25,918 nucleotides of DNA from NCBI GenBank assembly GCA_030038335.1, contig JASHPC010000098.1, forward strand, positions 1-25,918. The letters run 5' to 3'. The first letter of the stretch is position 1. Each line of letters opens with the position of its first letter. The DNA is from Vulcanimicrobiota bacterium. Lineage in GTDB: Bacteria > Vulcanimicrobiota > Vulcanimicrobiia > Vulcanimicrobiales > Vulcanimicrobiaceae. The position numbers were made by a program, and so were the translations under genes. Positions 22,501-25,918 of this stretch are shown here, piece after piece. The notes under the pieces were generated by a model that saw only the letters and a program-made list of their open reading frames with translations, did not search any database and was not told the DNA's origin.

Positions 22501-24722
22501 GGTCGAGCCGCCGGAACGTCGTGCGAGGAGACGTCGCGGTCGGCGGTGCAGAGGGCATGCTTCGCGCGAACGGAAGCATCGCGCTCTCGCCCCAAGCCGA
22601 CTGGCAGACGACATTGAAACGTTCGCGATACGCGATGAAGGGTTCGGTCGACAATCTCGACCTTGGCCTCTGGGTCTCCGTGCTCGGATTTCCGCAGATT
22701 CCGCTCACGGGGCGCGCGTTTGGCAGCGCGCAGTTAAACGGCGCGTATCCCGCGCTTCATCTGCAAGGCGAGGCATCGCTGCGAAATGGAACCGTCGGCC
22801 GGTTTCCTATCGACGACTTCAGCCTCCGCTTCGGCTCTCGCGGACGACGCCTCGCAATTGAAAGCGCTCACCTCGTTGGACCGGGTCTCACCGCCGATGC
22901 ATCGGGAACGATCGGCGTGCATCCCACCGACCCAGTCGATATGCATCTCGAAGCATCGACTGAGGATCTTCCGGCATTTCTCGCGGAGGTGACGCGCGCG
23001 CACGTTCCCATAAGCGGCGCGTTTTCGGGAAGTCTCCACGTAGGCGGCAATCTCGTCAAGCCCATCTTCGACGCAACGTTCAATGCGCAGAACGTGCACG
23101 CTGCCGGCGTGCCGATCTCAACGCTCTTTGGTTCCGTGAGACTCCAAGGAAGTCTCGTCGAGTTGTACGACGCTGGCGCGACGTTCGCGCGAGGGTCGGC
23201 ACGCATCTCCGGCGACATCCCGCTCCACTTACAGCCGTTCAGCGTGCCTGAGAATACGCCGGTTCGCTTCACGCTTGACGCCGAGAACGTCGACGCCGCA
23301 GTCTTCAACGCGATTTTCGGTCACGATACCGAACTCGGCGGCACGCTCGCGACGCACGTCGCGCTTTCGGGAACGATCGAGGATCCGCACATGGCGGGAA
23401 GCGTCAGCGTCGCCGACGGCTCCTACTCGAGTACGCTCGATTCCACACCGGTGACGAAGGTGAGCGGAACGCTGGCATTCTCGGGATCGAAAATGTTCGT
23501 GCAGCGCTTTGTCGCCAACGCCGGGTCGGGATCGGTCGCGCTCTCCGGCGCCGCGGATCTCGCTGGCGCGTCGGGACCGACGTTCAATGGAGCGATGACG
23601 CTGCGCGGAGCGCAGTTCGCATCACCGCAGTACGGAAACGGAACGCTCGACGGCGCTCTCTCGCTCGCGCGCACGACCGGCGATGCGCTTCTTTCAGGGA
23701 ACGTGACCGTAACGAACACGACCGTTCCCTTTATTGCATTCGTCGGCGGAGCGGGAGCGGGGAGTGGGGGAGCACCGTTGTCATGGCCGCTCGCGTTCGA
23801 TCTCAACGTCAAGGCGGGCCAGAACGTGCGCGTGCGCGGATCCGGGTACGGTGCCGGCCTCGATATCAGCGGCACGGGAAACGCGAAACTCACGGGAACA
23901 CTTTCCTCGCCCTCGCTCGACGGACGATTTGATTCGACGGGCGGGTCGCTCACGTACTTCGATCGGTCGTTTCGCGTACTTCAGGGCGCGGTGACGTTCG
24001 CGCCGGCCGACGGCATCGTCCCTACGCTGCACGCGGTCGCGACGACGACGGTCGTCAATCCAGACCCGGACGTTGCGCGCAATCCGTTCGGCTCGGCGAC
24101 GATCACGATCGACGTGAACGGACTGGTGAACGACTTGAAGATCGATTTCAACGCCGATCCCTCGGGGTACTCGCGCGAGCAGATCATCGCGATGCTTGCG
24201 CCGTTCGGGGGATTCATCAGCGGCATCCAATTCAATCCGTACGAAGTGCAGATTCCCGGCGGAGCAGCAGCGGCCGTGAGCAACGCGCCCGTTCCGGGCG
24301 GCGTCTTCGTGCAGCGTAACGGGACGCTCACGGTGAGCCAGGAAGCGTTTAGCATTCTTAATGCGCAGTTTGCTTCGAGTCTGCTTGCGCCGATCGAAGA
24401 CGTTCTCGGACAGACACTCGGGGTCAGCGACGTGAATCTGACGCTCGGCTATTTCGGAAACGTCGGCGTTTCGGTACGGCGCGTGCTCGGAAAGACAGTG
24501 AGCGCAGTCTATTCGTCGACGTTCGGTTTGCCTAACCGGCAAACGTTCGGTGTTCGGTTTTCACCAAACGAACTCAACGATGCTGCGCTCTCATTCTTCT
24601 ATCAAACGGGGCAGTTGCGGCTCTTTGAGACGCCTGGTGAGATGTTCGGCCCGGTGCTCCTCGGGCAACCACTCGAAGGGCAGAGCGGCTTCAGCTTCAC
24701 CTTCCAGCACTTCTTTAAATGA
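19548..24722 (+). CDS. tamB: TamB/DUF490-type translocation and assembly module protein, 1,724 residues
   Basis: TamB-like proteins are anchored in the inner membrane and span the periplasm as a long hydrophobic beta-groove, serving lipid transport and outer-membrane protein assembly. Seen: a basic start and single anchor helix (about 4-22, RVAIALAAVLVLAGIAIV), then about 1,650 residues of repeated short beta-strand patterns (GSV..., GTL..., SGSG...) with few cysteines, and a C-terminal DUF490 domain with the strongest match: KAGQNVRVRGSGYGAG, GGSLTYFDRSFRVLQGAVTF, ITIDVNGLVNDLKI, YSREQIIAMLAPFGGF and a final phenylalanine-rich FSFTFQHFFK. At 1,724 residues it is longer than the approximately 1,260 of E. 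coli TamB. The start is GTG at 19548; no ribosome-binding site is evident. A BamA/TamA-type gene follows after 147 bases, the expected partner. Confidence 0.9.
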   Translation: MRKRVAIALAAVLVLAGIAIVKRHDAVRFVVTHAVALSTGYDVRLSDQRIGLSHAAFMGVSLSQRGRVVFSAPRVDVWYSLRDMLPGSAHRFGLVGIAVEHPTIALVKYPDGTYDVPLPSHGPTLPAPPAPGNPVPLRFFVRVSRAAALLQSEGAGPSTLDVRRFDVSARIDTAGRTHYVVTGYLASASQPILARGTIDVARGYSMQRFTAPALPLSALANMLLNSSTVVVLRGTAHAVDARIFALANSGAPFAYHYSLDFTLDGGRLTLPGLVQPVDAIGGQLALTDDAFTLRALHAKLVGIPLRAEGAIFNFAKPQIRIGVTGGGDMTQLRTAFRFSEDQPLAGPIALGILVEGALSDPSVVAVATSPRMYYHGFPFDALDARVVYYHDIVAFAPLQFRYGGVSATGRGTLDIGDHVRERMDLHFEAPANRLPYVGALLGSEPLSGDANVDGSDLLVRVAGSMAASRGIGDAAAVFDFAQNGVANVAPFWMRAGHGEVDAGFHLDRPDGTSAFWIGGDDVAMRGASVPNALPDVALPQMPSIEGRVHDLRLVGGEQRGAIAMAGSVSAGPTAIASIPFDTLTADFDGTLNGASINYLAATGPWGRFSGSGVFSGTSIVTRGFFDGNLDALEPLIGGVPAHGAARGVLAVGVEPSGIIVQTQGLQLRNAAVDGVPIASADGTLELGSSAVRVYSAHVHAASGDVVASGSYGFHASSRADALAFVAADLDAAALRGAGLPLDRGRLAVTGSLSQGAAMPSFSGVASVANGEIGGYDLAGNATLGFNDERVTFDDVLAGMNGIYGFAHGDIANVTSSAPSLDLHAIAPAGDVASALHSMRVPTYSMEGTFNADLAIGGTTAAPTVFGTVGLPAGSVNGLPFLDGDAQIVAGAGAVSAQNGSVLVGTTRASFDAGVSRDASTIHVRAPSATFSDFNNFFDTGDTLSGSGSVDLNLTTAGSRVATSGHVDVRAFRYRSLPIGDTRANWSSRRNVVRGDVAVGGAEGMLRANGSIALSPQADWQTTLKRSRYAMKGSVDNLDLGLWVSVLGFPQIPLTGRAFGSAQLNGAYPALHLQGEASLRNGTVGRFPIDDFSLRFGSRGRRLAIESAHLVGPGLTADASGTIGVHPTDPVDMHLEASTEDLPAFLAEVTRAHVPISGAFSGSLHVGGNLVKPIFDATFNAQNVHAAGVPISTLFGSVRLQGSLVELYDAGATFARGSARISGDIPLHLQPFSVPENTPVRFTLDAENVDAAVFNAIFGHDTELGGTLATHVALSGTIEDPHMAGSVSVADGSYSSTLDSTPVTKVSGTLAFSGSKMFVQRFVANAGSGSVALSGAADLAGASGPTFNGAMTLRGAQFASPQYGNGTLDGALSLARTTGDALLSGNVTVTNTTVPFIAFVGGAGAGSGGAPLSWPLAFDLNVKAGQNVRVRGSGYGAGLDISGTGNAKLTGTLSSPSLDGRFDSTGGSLTYFDRSFRVLQGAVTFAPADGIVPTLHAVATTTVVNPDPDVARNPFGSATITIDVNGLVNDLKIDFNADPSGYSREQIIAMLAPFGGFISGIQFNPYEVQIPGGAAAAVSNAPVPGGVFVQRNGTLTVSQEAFSILNAQFASSLLAPIEDVLGQTLGVSDVNLTLGYFGNVGVSVRRVLGKTVSAVYSSTFGLPNRQTFGVRFSPNELNDAALSFFYQTGQLRLFETPGEMFGPVLLGQPLEGQSGFSFTFQHFFK

Positions 24723-24869
24723 GCAACATTCAGCATTCTCTAAAGAAAGGGCGATGGGGCAGGCCCCCGCGTAGACACCGCGAACAGGCCGGGACGCGGA
24801 CCGCCACGCGCGCGTATGCGGCGTGTTCCCTTCTCCATACGGCGCCGCGTAGTGAGGTATCGCGACTGC

Positions 24870-25918
24870 ATGAGGGTTAATCTTCGGCGCATGTGCGGCT
24901 CACCGTTTCGGTGGGCAGGTGGCGCACTTGCGATTGCAGTCGCAATCGCCGTGCTCGCTCCCTCTACTGCAACCTCGGCGCCGGTGCCGAAAATCGTTGC
25001 GGTCGACGTCGAAGGCAACGTGCACGTTCCCACTGCGACCATCATGGCGGTCGTTGAAGCGCATCCCGGGCAGCCGTTCAATCCGCGCATCATTCAAGGC
25101 GACTTGCAGCGCATCAACGCACTCGGCTATTTCGCCGCGCTTGCACCTCCCCTCATTCGGCAGCGCCCCGGAGGAATCGCGATCACGTACCGCGTCGTCG
25201 AGAACCCGGTCATAACGAAGATCATCTTCCAAGGAAACGCGCACGTTCCGAGCGACACGCTGCTCGCGCTCATGGATCTTGCGGTCGGACAGGTCTTCAA
25301 TACGAACACGTTCCGCTCCGACGTTCTCAAGATCAACAACTACTACGAGCGCATTGGATATGGCGGACAGGTTCCAACGCACGTCAAGGACATCAACCTC
25401 GATCCGTCGAGCGGCACGCTGACGCTGCAGATTCAAGAAGGATTGACGATTCGCCACGTCATCATCGGCGGTGATCCGCTGCTGCCGCCAACCGTCATCA
25501 TGCCGGTGCTCAACGTTAAACCGGGCGTTGTCTATTCCGACGATCTCCGCGACAAGGACGTCGACGCGCTCAAGCACCTCTACGAAGACAAGTTCCATCT
25601 GGAGCTTGGCAACTTCGAAGGCGGCATCGAGCCGTCGTCGATCGACCTGAAGACCGACACTGCCGACGTCAAGTACGACATCTACGTCATGCGCGTCGCC
25701 GTCGTTCAAATTACCGGTAACACGCGCACGAAGGATCAGGTGATCCGCCGCGACCTGCGCGTCGTTCCCGGGATGGTCGTGAACACGGACGCGATCAAAG
25801 CGGACTACGAGCGTTTGAACCAAACGCAGTACTTTTCGAAGGTCGAGCCTGACATCAAGCCAGGCCCGGATCCGAAGAATCCGCAAGACGTTACGCTCGT
25901 ATGGCACGTGACCGAGCA
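24870..25918 (+). CDS. bamA: BamA/TamA-family (Omp85) outer-membrane assembly protein, 5' part only
   Basis: Omp85 proteins insert beta-barrel proteins into the outer membrane through periplasmic POTRA domains and a C-terminal barrel. The visible 349 codons hold a signal peptide (MRVNLRRMCGS, hydrophobic core, cleavage probably near TSA) and at least four POTRA-like repeats: from about 39 (KIVAVDVEGNVHVPTATIM), about 114 (PVITKIIFQGNAHVPSDTLL), about 192 (LTIRHVIIGGDPLLPPTVI) and about 276 (VAVVQITGNTRTKDQVIRRDL, the closest to the BamA consensus). The barrel lies beyond the window, so BamA and TamA cannot be told apart. The ATG at 24870 gives a basic signal start; the in-frame ATG at 24891 is an alternative. 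GAGG sits about 12 bases upstream. The 147-base gap before it contains no gene; a GGGG/CCCC hairpin near 24755-24768 is the only structure noticed. Confidence 0.88.
   Translation, partial: MRVNLRRMCGSPFRWAGGALAIAVAIAVLAPSTATSAPVPKIVAVDVEGNVHVPTATIMAVVEAHPGQPFNPRIIQGDLQRINALGYFAALAPPLIRQRPGGIAITYRVVENPVITKIIFQGNAHVPSDTLLALMDLAVGQVFNTNTFRSDVLKINNYYERIGYGGQVPTHVKDINLDPSSGTLTLQIQEGLTIRHVIIGGDPLLPPTVIMPVLNVKPGVVYSDDLRDKDVDALKHLYEDKFHLELGNFEGGIEPSSIDLKTDTADVKYDIYVMRVAVVQITGNTRTKDQVIRRDLRVVPGMVVNTDAIKADYERLNQTQYFSKVEPDIKPGPDPKNPQDVTLVWHVTE

Noticed and set aside
20652..22595. Long minus-strand open frames opposite tamB
   Set aside because: Same antisense codon-bias artefact; arginine-rich, no recognisable domain, and tamB on the plus strand is continuous through the region.
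1..25918. CRISPR arrays, insertion sequences, tRNA or rRNA genes, phage or defence genes
   Set aside because: Nothing with regular direct repeats, transposase motifs, terminal inverted repeats or cloverleaf structure was found; the window is an origin-region housekeeping block.

Overview
The window is a canonical bacterial chromosome-origin neighbourhood from a GC-rich diderm. All genes left of about 12.6 kb lie on the minus strand and all genes right of about 12.96 kb on the plus strand, so transcription runs away from the rpmH-dnaA gap, as expected for a replication origin there. TamB and BamA homologues imply an outer membrane. A short Oxa1-like YidC, a DciA with an added zinc ribbon and the parAB-rsmG-mnmG-mnmE-jag-yidC-yidD-rnpA-rpmH order suggest a deep-branching, non-proteobacterial diderm. 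The Eremiobacterota/WPS-2 type is one possibility, but this is only an impression; no rRNA is present and no search was run.

Left arm, read from the origin outward on the minus strand: rpmH, rnpA, yidD, yidC and khpB/jag (ribosome, RNase P, membrane insertion, RNA binding); mnmE; a peptide-type ABC solute-binding lipoprotein; mnmG (mnmE and mnmG modify the tRNA wobble uridine); a 333-base gap rich in inverted repeats; rsmG; a DHA2-type drug exporter; a CCA-adding enzyme; parA; and the start of parB, which leaves the window at base 1. A 15/16 match to the parS centromere sits in the last codons of rsmG, so the ParB gene and a probable ParB loading site are within 4 kb of each other.

Origin: the rpmH-dnaA gap holds one perfect DnaA box and several weaker ones, a strong rpmH promoter and a short perfect hairpin. 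The dnaA-dnaN gap holds a second, weaker group of boxes plus the most AT-rich short stretch seen in the window.

Right arm, plus strand: dnaA, dnaN, recF, dciA and gyrB (initiation, clamp, repair, helicase loading, supercoiling), then a giant tamB (1,724 residues) and the first 349 codons of a bamA-type gene (outer-membrane assembly).

Most of the window is conserved housekeeping. The parts most worth a second look are the mnmG-rsmG gap, where one segment can pair with three different partners in a riboswitch-like layout, the parS inside rsmG, the zinc-ribbon DciA, and the two transport genes placed between RNA-modification genes. No tRNA, rRNA, CRISPR array or insertion sequence was seen.
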